A stretch of 9,732 bases of DNA from an uncultured Lachnospiraceae bacterium (lineage in GTDB: Bacteria; Bacillota; Clostridia; Lachnospirales; Lachnospiraceae), in the NCBI GenBank assembly GCA_947175775.1, contig CAMWNY010000072.1:1-9732 (forward strand), in the 5' to 3' direction. Positions 1-6,146 of the stretch are shown here, piece by piece. Every line of letters starts with the position of its first letter. Within the stretch, counting starts at the first letter, position 1. The notes under the pieces are model-generated. The model had not been told where the DNA came from. It worked only from the letters and a program-made list of their open reading frames with translations, and made no database searches. The position numbers and the translations under genes were made by a program.

Positions 1-28
1 GAGTGCGCATCCCCCGGAGGGTTTTTTA
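1..28 (+). terminator. Possible right half of a terminator cut by the window edge
   Basis: A GC-rich stretch (CCCCCGGAGGG) is followed directly by six T on the plus strand, as in the descending arm and U-tract of an intrinsic terminator. Only a 3-4 bp stem can be formed inside the window, so the ascending arm would have to lie before base 1. This would end a plus-strand gene converging on galE. The call is inferred from shape alone. Confidence 0.3.
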
Positions 29-62
29 CTTTATAGGACGTAATTTCCTATAAAGAAAAAAA
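22..62. repeat. AT-rich long palindrome (hairpin), possibly a dispersed repeat unit
   Basis: CTTTATAGGA (29-38) and TCCTATAAAG (46-55) are perfect inverted arms around a 7-nt loop. The flanking T6 (22-27) and A7 (56-62) extend the pairing past one A/A mismatch, giving about 16 pairs over 17 positions. On both strands the stem is followed by A residues rather than T, so the hairpin itself is not a normal intrinsic terminator. It lies between two terminators, which suits a small palindromic intergenic element. No second copy was seen in this window. Confidence 0.55.
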
Positions 63-115
63 TACAGGACCGTATGGCTTCTTTATGATATGAAAGCGAT
101 ACGGTCCTTTTATAT
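56..115. terminator. Bidirectional intrinsic terminator after galE
   Basis: AGGACCGTAT (66-75) pairs perfectly with ATACGGTCCT (99-108). Inside the loop GCTTC and GAAAGC can pair further with one bulge. On the minus strand the stem is followed by GTATTTTTTTC, a clear U-tract that would end galE. On the plus strand it is followed by TTTTATATTT, so it could also stop a gene entering from the left. It begins about 20 nt beyond the galE stop codon. Confidence 0.85.
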
Positions 116-128
116 TTACTATATATTC

Positions 129-1145
129 TTAATCATCATACCCGTTGGGATTGTTCGACTGCCATCTCCAGCTGTCCGCACACATATCCTTGATGCCATA
201 CTGCGCCGTCCAGCCAAGCTCCTCCTTCGCCTTTGCCGCATCCGCATAGCATGTCGCAATATCACCGGCACGTCTTGGCTTTATCTCATATGGAATTTTG
301 ACGCCGGTCGCTTCCTCAAAGTTCTTCACAATGTCAAGTACACTGTACCCTACGCCCGTTCCAAGATTATAAATGCAAAGCCCTGCCTTCTCTTCAATCT
401 TCTTAAGCGCTTTCACATGACCGACTGCAAGGTCCACTACATGAATATAGTCTCGAACTCCTGTTCCATCGTGTGTGTCATAGTCATTTCCGAATACGCC
501 AAGCTTCTCAAGCTTTCCAACCGCAACCTGCGTGATATACGGCATAAGGTTATTCGGAATGCCGTTTGGATTTTCGCCCATTGTGCCGCTCTTATGCGCA
601 CCAATCGGATTAAAGTAACGCAGCAAAATCACGTTCCACTCGTTGTCCGCTTTCTGCATATCCGACAAAATCTGCTCCAGCATCGATTTCGTCCAGCCGT
701 ACGGATTGGTGCACTGTCCTTTCGGGCACTCCTCCGTAATCGGAATGAATGCAGGGTCGCCGTACACGGTTGCCGATGACGAGAAAATAATATTCTTACA
801 GTTATGCCTGCGCATCACGTCCACAAGCGTCAGCGTTCCGGAAATATTGTTGCTGTAATATTCCCACGGTTTCTGAACGGATTCACCGACCGCCTTTAAA
901 CCTGCAAAGTGAATGCATGAATCAATCTGCTCCTTTGCAAAGATGTCCTCGAGCGCTTCCCTGTCGCGGATATCCGCTTTATAAAACGTAACCGGCTTTC
1001 CCGTAATCTTTTCCACACGCTGCAGGGATTTCTCACTCGCATTGGAAAGATTGTCAAGCACCACCACGTCGTAGCCTGCATTTTGCAGTTCCACTACCGT
1101 ATGGCTTCCGATAAAGCCCGCTCCGCCTGTCACTAAAATTGCCAT
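129..1145 (-). CDS. galE: UDP-glucose 4-epimerase
   Basis: Interconverts UDP-glucose and UDP-galactose using tightly bound NAD, in the cytoplasm (Leloir pathway and supply of galactosyl donors). The 338-residue protein is an extended short-chain dehydrogenase. It shows the NAD-binding Rossmann motif TGGAGFIGS at residues 6-14, SSSATVYG at about 122-129, and the catalytic YxxxK as Y149/K153. This numbering matches E. coli GalE exactly, with RRAGD and YADAAKA near the C-terminus. I start at the ATG at 1145, which has GGAGG 9 nt upstream; an in-frame TTG six bases earlier would sit only 3 nt from that site. The position equivalent to E. coli Tyr299 is Cys299, which in known family members permits UDP-GlcNAc/UDP-GalNAc epimerisation as well. 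The gene seems to be a single transcription unit closed by the strong terminator downstream. Confidence 0.97.
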   Translation of the reverse strand: MAILVTGGAGFIGSHTVVELQNAGYDVVVLDNLSNASEKSLQRVEKITGKPVTFYKADIRDREALEDIFAKEQIDSCIHFAGLKAVGESVQKPWEYYSNNISGTLTLVDVMRRHNCKNIIFSSSATVYGDPAFIPITEECPKGQCTNPYGWTKSMLEQILSDMQKADNEWNVILLRYFNPIGAHKSGTMGENPNGIPNNLMPYITQVAVGKLEKLGVFGNDYDTHDGTGVRDYIHVVDLAVGHVKALKKIEEKAGLCIYNLGTGVGYSVLDIVKNFEEATGVKIPYEIKPRRAGDIATCYADAAKAKEELGWTAQYGIKDMCADSWRWQSNNPNGYDD

Positions 1146-1338
1146 AATCAAATACCTCCGTTTCTTCTATTATGATCTGCAAATATGATATGCTTCGCAA
1201 TGTGTTAAAATATTATCATAATTGATACAGCTTTATCATATCGCGTTTACCGCATCGTTGCAAGTGATTTTTAGAGATATGCGATACATGTTTTTTCCTG
1301 CCCGTTTTTTGCCTGTTATTGCGCCTTTTTTCTGACGC
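1146..1338. other. Intergenic region upstream of galE
   Basis: The region is AT-rich and should hold the galE promoter on the minus strand, but no -35/-10 pair with good spacing stands out. Candidate -10 boxes are CATAAT and GATAAT, without matching -35 boxes. I see no convincing terminator for the upstream DUF3887 gene. Several scattered TATCATA-like words occur without forming a clean repeat. Confidence 0.4.
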
Positions 1339-1989
1339 CTACTTAATGTAGAATCCGGCAAGCTTCATCTCTTCGTCAAACGTAAGCGTATAGGTAATAC
1401 TCGTCTTCGTGTATGACACGCTTACCTGAACCATTGCGAAACGCTTACTGCCTTGCTTTGCCTCGGAAATGTAAAACTGTCCAAACGACTGAAAATCCCC
1501 GAAATCCGCCGTTGCAAGCTGCGACTTTGAGAGCTGGAGCGTCGGCGCATTCAACACCTTTTTCATATCGTCCGTCATGTATGCCACAACGCCTTCATAG
1601 TCATCATTTCCGTACAATGTTATGATTTCCTGTGCTGTCTTTTGCACTGTCTCTTCACTGAAAACCGTGCTCTCGCTGATGTCGCTCCATTTTGGCATAT
1701 TCCAGTAAATCAGCACGCCTGCAATGACAAGGACTGCAATGACAATTCCCCAAATTTTCGTGGTTTTTTCACGCTTTGCCGCCGTTTGCTCCGCCTTGTC
1801 GAAATTGTCGTTATAACGGTTTGCATAGTCCCACGGAATGCCCATTTTCGCAAGCACATCCTCAAGTTTTTCCCCCGACGCAACCGCGCTGTGAATGTCC
1901 GCCAGCAGCCTGTCCTTTATTTCTTTCTTTTTTGATGCTCTGCATTTGAGCAGTTTTGCCACTTCCTTTACGTATTTTTCCGCTGTCAT
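1339..1989 (-). CDS. Membrane-anchored DUF3887 domain protein
   Basis: A 216-residue protein of unknown function. Residues 1-60 are a charged helical segment like the short N-terminal domain of DUF1700/HAAS-type proteins (MTAEKYVKEVAKLL, then LEDVLAKMGIPWDYA). A single membrane helix runs from about 79 to 97 (WGIVIAVLVIAGVLIYW). Residues 110-216 resemble a DUF3887 domain, with the DYEGVVAYMTDDMK core, GDFQSFG and the ending TFDEEMKLAGFYIK. Topology should be N-terminus inside and the DUF3887 domain outside. AGGAGG stands 6 nt before the ATG and a plausible promoter lies just upstream. DUF3887 folds resemble small NTF2-like domains and may bind a ligand, but no catalytic residues are evident. 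The domain calls are from memory of family patterns. Confidence 0.85.
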   Translation of the reverse strand: MTAEKYVKEVAKLLKCRASKKKEIKDRLLADIHSAVASGEKLEDVLAKMGIPWDYANRYNDNFDKAEQTAAKREKTTKIWGIVIAVLVIAGVLIYWNMPKWSDISESTVFSEETVQKTAQEIITLYGNDDYEGVVAYMTDDMKKVLNAPTLQLSKSQLATADFGDFQSFGQFYISEAKQGSKRFAMVQVSVSYTKTSITYTLTFDEEMKLAGFYIK

Positions 1990-2028
1990 ATTTAGCCTCC
2001 TGTGCCTGTTTGTTCTGTTTTTCTTTTA

Positions 2029-2057
2029 ATCGTATTACGCATATCCGGCAAAGTCAA
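2029..2057 (-). promoter_or_regulatory. Sigma-A type promoter for the DUF3887 gene
   Basis: On the minus strand TTGACT (-35, 2057-2052) and TACGAT (-10, 2034-2029) are separated by exactly 17 nt. The -35 matches five of six consensus bases and the -10 four of six. It lies about 40 nt before the start codon at 1989 and after the cfa stop codon, so the gene may be transcribed independently of cfa. Confidence 0.5.
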
Positions 2058-2081
2058 GCAGTTTATCAGCTCAACACCCTG

Positions 2082-3248
2082 TTAATACCACCGCGTCATG
2101 GGAAGCGTGTTGTTTACTCCGTTGGAAAACAAAACCTGATGCAGGTCCACGATACCGTTTTGAAAGACTGCCGCGCACGCGCAAAGATACAGCTCCCACA
2201 TACGCGCAAACCGCTCGTCAAACATGGAAACCACCTCGCCCCTGTGCTCCTGAAACGACTTGTTCCAGCACAAAAGCGTTTTTGTATAATGCCTGCGCAG
2301 ACTCTCAACATCCAGTGTATAAAACCCCAGCTCACCGGCAATGCCAATCAGCTCCCGAAGACTCGGAATGACGCCGCCCGGAAAGATATATTTCTTAATC
2401 CATGCGTCACCCGGATATTCCTTCAGCGCACTGATAAAATGCAGTAAAAACAATCCGCCCGGTTTTAATGCGTTTTGAACGCAGTGCATAAATTCCTCAT
2501 AACAGCCCCGTCCTACATGCTCCACCATTCCCACGCTCGCAATCCGGTCAAACTGCTTTTTGTATTTTGACAATTCCCTGTAGTCCCTCAGCTCTACCGT
2601 CAGGACACCCTCCAGCCCTTCAGCTTTAATCCGCTCCTCAAAGCGCTTTTTCTGCTCAACACTCAGCGTAATGCCCACACCGCGCACTTTGTATTTCTTT
2701 GCCGCCTCAATCAACAGAAATCCCCATCCGCATCCAATATCACACAAAGTCATACCCTCATGCAAGTCCAGCTTTTCCAAAATGCGTCCCACCTTACGGC
2801 ACTGCGCCTCATAAAGCGTTGCATTGTCCTGTTCAAAATATCCGCAGGAATAACTCATCGTCTCATCAAGCCACATCTTGTAGAAATCATTCCCGATGTC
2901 ATAATGAGACGAAACCTCCTTCTTTTGATTTGCTTTGGACATGGATGTAAATATCAGTTTTTTCAGTTTTTTATGGTCGGTGCTGAATTTTCCAAGCTGA
3001 CTCAGAAACAGATTCAGCGCCTGATACAGGTCGCCGTTTATTTCAATTGTTCCGTCCATGTAACCTTCACCAAGCGCAAGGGACGTACTCGCGGCAAGCT
3101 CCACGGCAGTCGGCGCCTTATGAAAGACGACGGAAAACTTCGGTGTTCCGTCGCCAATCTTATGACGCTCACCGTGGAGCGTAATTTCAAACGGACAGGT
3201 ATCAAACCTCTCCATAAACGTGATAAATTCTTTATCCATTACTGACAT
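2082..3248 (-). CDS. cfa: Cyclopropane-fatty-acyl-phospholipid synthase
   Basis: Adds a methylene group from S-adenosylmethionine across cis double bonds of membrane phospholipid acyl chains; a soluble enzyme acting at the membrane surface. The 388-residue length matches E. coli Cfa (382). The SAM-binding motif LCDIGCGWG is at 168-176. Residues equivalent to the bicarbonate pocket of E. coli Cfa are present: C135 in SYSCGYF, E243 in SVGMVEHVG, H270 in LLHF and Y321 in RHYTKTL. The C-terminal signature LCACAAVF (about 355-362) carries the conserved cysteine at 358, followed by QVLFSNGVNN. AGGAGG lies 8 nt before the ATG at 3248, which favours that start over the in-frame ATG at 3239. The gene follows the sodC-like gene by 99 nt containing a perfect inverted repeat. 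Membrane adaptation to acid, solvent or stationary phase is the known role. Confidence 0.95.
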   Translation of the reverse strand: MSVMDKEFITFMERFDTCPFEITLHGERHKIGDGTPKFSVVFHKAPTAVELAASTSLALGEGYMDGTIEINGDLYQALNLFLSQLGKFSTDHKKLKKLIFTSMSKANQKKEVSSHYDIGNDFYKMWLDETMSYSCGYFEQDNATLYEAQCRKVGRILEKLDLHEGMTLCDIGCGWGFLLIEAAKKYKVRGVGITLSVEQKKRFEERIKAEGLEGVLTVELRDYRELSKYKKQFDRIASVGMVEHVGRGCYEEFMHCVQNALKPGGLFLLHFISALKEYPGDAWIKKYIFPGGVIPSLRELIGIAGELGFYTLDVESLRRHYTKTLLCWNKSFQEHRGEVVSMFDERFARMWELYLCACAAVFQNGIVDLHQVLFSNGVNNTLPMTRWY

Positions 3249-3324
3249 GCAAACATCCTCCTATATTTTGGACTTCTCGTATTACCAATAGAATTTCCAA
3301 ATTTTAGGATTTTATGCAGGCAGT

Positions 3325-3348
3325 AAATATGACACCTGTGTCATATTT
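3325..3348. promoter_or_regulatory. Perfect 11-bp inverted repeat between sodC-like gene and cfa
   Basis: AAATATGACAC (3325-3335) and GTGTCATATTT (3338-3348) are perfect inverted arms with a 2-nt centre, overlapping the stop codon of the sodC-like gene. As RNA on the minus strand it would be a stable hairpin, but the following bases (ACTGCC) are not a U-tract, so it is a poor intrinsic terminator. The almost uninterrupted dyad suits a dimeric DNA-binding regulator acting on cfa, or an mRNA-stabilising hairpin. The regulator is not identifiable from sequence. Confidence 0.45.
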
Positions 3349-3842
3349 TACCGTTCTGTTTTCCGGATGACGCCGCAGCCGATTTTTGTTCCTGCGTCTC
3401 CTGACGGCTGTGTCTTAAAATCGTCCGGCATTCTGTGTACAATAACGCTTCTGTCAAGAATATCCGGTATCGTAAAACGCTTGTCATAAAAAGCAAGCCA
3501 TGCATAGCCTTGATTTGCCATCAACGGCATCATGTCGCCTGCGTGGTTTGGATGCATTTCATTTGTCGGATTATAATGGTCGCCTGTCTTGTCAAACGGC
3601 AGCGAGCAGTCTCCTTTCTCATGAATGTGCATCGCATAAAAATCCGATGAGAATTGCGTCGCGATATTTGGCATACCGAAAATTTCCGCCTCAATCAGCA
3701 CACCTGAATAGGGTGTCTGATAAAATTTCACAATACCGCTAAGCTGCGGATTTTCACTGTTTCCCCGTATCCATGCCATTGCCTCGGGGGTGCCGTTTCT
3801 TAAAATATCCGTAAATATCATTCCGGGGGTTACGTCTGTCAT
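3348..3842 (-). CDS. sodC: Cu/Zn superoxide dismutase family protein, no signal peptide
   Basis: Predicted to dismutate superoxide with a Cu/Zn centre. All seven metal ligands of the family can be assigned in this 164-residue protein. Copper: H72 and H74 (MHIHEKGDC), bridging H89 (GDHYNP) and H136 (VIVH). Zinc: H97, H100 and D103 (MHPNHAGD), with H89. The disulfide cysteines C79 and C156 (GCGVI) are also present. The zinc loop is shorter than in eukaryotic enzymes (three residues between H97 and H100 against nine), as I recall for some Firmicutes members. There is no N-terminal hydrophobic segment, so the protein should be cytoplasmic, unlike most bacterial SodC. The SD is modest (GGAG, 9 nt before ATG). 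A promoter with an overlapping inverted repeat lies upstream. Activity is inferred from ligands only. Confidence 0.88.
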   Translation of the reverse strand: MTDVTPGMIFTDILRNGTPEAMAWIRGNSENPQLSGIVKFYQTPYSGVLIEAEIFGMPNIATQFSSDFYAMHIHEKGDCSLPFDKTGDHYNPTNEMHPNHAGDMMPLMANQGYAWLAFYDKRFTIPDILDRSVIVHRMPDDFKTQPSGDAGTKIGCGVIRKTER

Positions 3843-3881
3843 TGTAATACGCTCCGTTTTTCTTTTATACTTATGATATGC

Positions 3882-3908
3882 ATAATAGCATTATCTGCTA
3901 TTACATTA
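3882..3908 (-). promoter_or_regulatory. Putative sodC promoter with overlapping operator-like dyad
   Basis: On the minus strand TGCTATTAT (3890-3882) is an extended -10 element. TTAATG lies 16 nt upstream as a weak -35. A perfect inverted repeat, TAATAGCA (3883-3890) and TGCTATTA (3896-3903) with 5 nt between, covers the -10 box and spacer, so a bound protein would block polymerase. The start of transcription would be near 3875, about 30 nt before the sodC start codon. Confidence 0.42.
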
Positions 3909-3983
3909 AGAAATGGCTGTTCTTTTCACCACCACGACTAACCGCCCGTCCACCACGTGATAATAGAATAACTGCTGCACCTG

Positions 3984-4451
3984 TTACAGTTGTTTTTCCA
4001 TAACTTCATATACCAGCACAACACCGTTTGCAACCGGATATTGTTCATGTTTTTTTGTCAGGTAGCCTCTATGCTCGTACATACAGCTTGCGGGCAGGGA
4101 GGCATCTAGCAGTGCCGTGGAATTGCTTTTGGCAATTTCCGCTTCCAAGCACTGCATAATGAAGCTTCCGTATCCGTTTCCCTGAAATTCGGGTAAAACA
4201 TAAACTCTTGTGATATGATTGCCGTCGCGGCTTCCTGTTCCGACAATTTGGTCATTGTCTTTCAGAATGCCTGCATTTCCGTTTGCAATATCCCTTGCAA
4301 TGTTTTCCCTGTTATGAAGGGCGCAGAAAAAATCGACAACTTCCCTGGGATAATACCTCGGGTACACTGCCGTAACCGTATCCTGCACAATTTTATAAAT
4401 CTGTTCACAGTCCTTATCCGTCGCTTTTATGTATTCCATCTTAATAACCAT
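3984..4451 (-). CDS. GNAT family N-acetyltransferase
   Basis: Likely transfers an acetyl group from acetyl-CoA to an amine of an unknown small molecule or protein. The 155-residue protein is one GNAT domain. The acetyl-CoA pyrophosphate-binding segment is TRVYVLPEFQGNGYGSFIM (81-99), containing the Q-G-N-G-Y-G turn at 90-95. The late motif YEHRGY is at 125-130, as in many stand-alone GNATs, and the N-terminal half has the usual helix pair. The start at 4451 has a GAGAAGAGAG tract immediately upstream; a second Met (residue 5, ATG at 4439) lacks a ribosome binding site. Only 9 nt separate it from the stop of the preceding TfoX-domain gene, so the two are probably co-transcribed and co-translated. 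Substrate cannot be predicted. Confidence 0.93.
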   Translation of the reverse strand: MVIKMEYIKATDKDCEQIYKIVQDTVTAVYPRYYPREVVDFFCALHNRENIARDIANGNAGILKDNDQIVGTGSRDGNHITRVYVLPEFQGNGYGSFIMQCLEAEIAKSNSTALLDASLPASCMYEHRGYLTKKHEQYPVANGVVLVYEVMEKQL

Positions 4452-4460
4452 ACTCTCTTC

Positions 4461-4799
4461 TCACGCCTGCGTTTTCTTCTTTTTTGGTTTTTTAGGCTTT
4501 GGCGCAGGCAGCTCCGGATACATCTTTTCAAATAACTGCGCTAAAAACTGCTTATCGTCCACATTTTCCACCAACAGCATTTCCTTTGCGCCTTCATACG
4601 GCAATGTAAACGGTGCGTCCGGCATAAACTCCTTTGCAGCCGATACAGGCTTTACAAGCAGTTGGTTTTTATATATCCCGCCTACGATTTTCCCGCGATA
4701 ATAAATGATAAACTCCCCCATCATCGCATAATGCGTGATTTCTTCCAATTCGGACAGCTGTCCTAATATATAATTTAAATACTCTTTTGTTGAAGCCAT
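4461..4799 (-). CDS. TfoX N-terminal domain protein
   Basis: A 112-residue protein consisting of the TfoX N-terminal domain alone. Characteristic pieces are ITHYAMMGEFIIYYRGKIVGG (21-41), LLVKPVSAAK (47-56), LPYEGAKEMLLVENV (66-80) and the ending ELPAPKPKK (96-104), with a Lys/Pro-rich tail. In gamma-proteobacteria TfoX/Sxy activates competence genes, but the isolated N-domain is widespread in Firmicutes and its role there is not established. Competence should therefore not be assumed. It is soluble and cytoplasmic, with GGGAG just upstream of the ATG. It leads a two-gene unit with the GNAT gene behind the promoter at 4835-4863. Confidence 0.92.
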   Translation of the reverse strand: MASTKEYLNYILGQLSELEEITHYAMMGEFIIYYRGKIVGGIYKNQLLVKPVSAAKEFMPDAPFTLPYEGAKEMLLVENVDDKQFLAQLFEKMYPELPAPKPKKPKKKKTQA

Positions 4800-4834
4800 T
4801 GTACTCCCGCCTTTCCGATTTGAATTTTTATTTT

Positions 4835-4863
4835 ATTCTACTATCTTTCACATAATTAATCAA
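4835..4863 (-). promoter_or_regulatory. Sigma-A type promoter for the TfoX-domain/GNAT operon
   Basis: On the minus strand TTGATT (-35, 4863-4858) and TAGAAT (-10, 4840-4835) are 17 nt apart. The -10 matches five of six consensus bases and the -35 four of six. The predicted start near 4828 leaves a leader of about 30 nt before the ATG at 4799. The position between mutY and the TfoX-domain gene indicates a separate transcript from mutY. Confidence 0.6.
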
Positions 4864-4893
4864 ATCTCTTTTACGAACGATTTTCGAAACGAT

Positions 4894-5982
4894 TTACGAA
4901 AAAGCACCTTCCGAAAATGATTCCTGCATTTTCTGATAAACTTTCTTAAACGCCGTGGGAAGTGCAATCTCCTTCTCCAACTGCCCTGTGGTAACCCATG
5001 TAAAACCGTTCTCGTTCGCAACGCTTTCACAGGTTACAATCCAACAGGTCATATGCCACTCAATATGCGTAAAAATATGTTTGAGCGCTTTCCCCGTATC
5101 TTTCATTTTTTGAATCTCTTTTATATCAAACTGTTGTTCTGACAGCCATTGGAGAATCTGCGGCTTTGTCAGCTCCCCGTCCAAATTCGGCAGTTCCCAC
5201 ATTCCCGACAGGACACCCTTGCCTTCCCGTTTCCCAATGGCGATTTTGTCCTGATATTTTATCAGCAGTACTGTCTTCTGCTCTATTTTGCGGGCTGTCT
5301 TCTTTTTCTTTACCGGATACTGCGACTGCGTACTATCTTGGTATGCGCCGCACAAAAAAGCAAGCGGGCATTCTGCGCACTTTGGTTTTCCGTTTGGCAC
5401 GCATGCCACTGCGCCAAGCTCCATAAGGCTCTGCGTGAAATCCCCCCGTCCAGTCTGCGGATAAACGCGCTCTAATGCCTGCGTAATCTCCGCGCGAAAT
5501 TTAGTATCGGTAATGTCATGACAATCCTGTGTCAGTCTTGTAATCACACGCAGCACATTCCCGTCTACCGCCGCCCTTGGCTCCCCAAACGCAATTGAGG
5601 AAATTGCGCCTGCGGTGTATGCGCCAATCCCCGGCAGTTTCAGAATTTCATCATAATTTTTTGGAAAAACACCTTGATACCGTGTGCGGATTTCCTGTGC
5701 CGCTTTTTTTAGGTTTCGCGCACGCGAGTAATATCCCAGTCCTTCCCACAGTTTAAAAAGCTCCTCGTTCTCACAGTCTGCAAGCGACAAAATTGAAGGA
5801 AGCCGTTTCATAAAACGCTCATAATATGGAATAACCGCTTCCACCCGCGTCTGCTGCAGCATAATCTCCGACACCCATATATGATACGGCTCCTTGTCCG
5901 CCCTCCACGGAAGGCACCTCTTATTTTGGTTATACCAATCTAACAATGGTGCAACAATTTCCCCGAACTGACTTTGCTCCAT
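4894..5982 (-). CDS. mutY: A/G-specific adenine glycosylase MutY
   Basis: Removes adenine mispaired with 8-oxoguanine, starting base excision repair of oxidised DNA. From the chosen start the protein has 362 residues, usual for MutY. It begins MEQSQFGEIVAPLLDWY, aligning with the E. coli N-terminus. The catalytic glutamate is E39 in SEIMLQQT. The helix-hairpin-helix is LPGIGAYTAGAI (about 116-127), and the catalytic aspartate is D140 in AAVDGNV. The 4Fe-4S cluster cysteines are C194, C202, C205 and C211, spaced C-x7-C-x2-C-x5-C, one residue longer in the first gap than in E. coli. A NUDIX-like C-terminal domain follows from about 235, with HIFTH resembling the 8-oxoG-sensing loop. A GTG 51 nt further upstream (6033) is open but lacks an SD and would add a 17-residue basic tail not expected in the family. 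An extended -10 promoter and a 16-codon ORF precede it. Confidence 0.95.
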   Translation of the reverse strand: MEQSQFGEIVAPLLDWYNQNKRCLPWRADKEPYHIWVSEIMLQQTRVEAVIPYYERFMKRLPSILSLADCENEELFKLWEGLGYYSRARNLKKAAQEIRTRYQGVFPKNYDEILKLPGIGAYTAGAISSIAFGEPRAAVDGNVLRVITRLTQDCHDITDTKFRAEITQALERVYPQTGRGDFTQSLMELGAVACVPNGKPKCAECPLAFLCGAYQDSTQSQYPVKKKKTARKIEQKTVLLIKYQDKIAIGKREGKGVLSGMWELPNLDGELTKPQILQWLSEQQFDIKEIQKMKDTGKALKHIFTHIEWHMTCWIVTCESVANENGFTWVTTGQLEKEIALPTAFKKVYQKMQESFSEGAFS

Positions 5983-6064
5983 ACGCCTTTTCTCTCCATT
6001 TCCTCTTGTCCGCTTTTTGATTTTGTCTTGCACAATACCGGTTCAGGCTCCACCTGTCCCCCAT

Positions 6065-6115
6065 TTACAGTTCATGATAATAAAGGCAGCTATCTTCATA
6101 GTGCACGTCTTTCAT
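6065..6115 (-). CDS. Candidate 16-residue small protein or leader peptide upstream of mutY
   Basis: Reads MKDVHYEDSCLYYHEL and ends TAA. The ATG has AAGGGG 7 nt upstream, a good Shine-Dalgarno site at ideal spacing, and is the first properly preceded start codon after the predicted transcription start near 6140. The peptide is acidic and rich in Tyr, His and Cys, with no membrane segment. mutY starts 82 nt after the stop codon. It could be a translated leader controlling mutY, a free-standing small protein, or chance. It is too short to recognise by family. Confidence 0.4.
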   Translation of the reverse strand: MKDVHYEDSCLYYHEL

Positions 6116-6146
6116 GCGAAGTCCCCTTCCTGTCATGCATAACGAC

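Noticed and set aside
90..779. Long plus-strand frame of 229 codons opposite galE
   Set aside because: It is antisense to a well-conserved galE, has a composition unlike a real protein, and lacks a ribosome binding site.
1956..2447. Plus-strand frame of 163 codons opposite cfa (also 2760-3245)
   Set aside because: Shadow frames of cfa; the minus-strand frame holds clear family motifs.
3262..3291. Possible cfa promoter TTGGTA-17 nt-TATAGG
   Set aside because: The implied transcription start falls within the Shine-Dalgarno site, so it would not give a translatable leader.
4461..4799. Competence regulator interpretation of the TfoX-domain protein
   Set aside because: Only the N-terminal domain is present and the proteobacterial competence role cannot be transferred to this group.
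4873..4900. Near-direct repeats CGAACGATTT and CGAAACGATTT at the end of mutY
   Set aside because: Only two imperfect short copies, partly coding; not enough to call a repeat element, and no terminator hairpin forms.
5983..6033. Upstream GTG start adding 17 residues to MutY
   Set aside because: No ribosome binding site, and the added basic tail is not expected in MutY, while the ATG at 5982 aligns with the E. coli N-terminus.
5914..6064. 44-codon minus-strand ORF starting right after the 16-codon ORF and overlapping the mutY start
   Set aside because: No SD before its ATG, and its sequence follows a different frame through mutY coding DNA; treated as chance.
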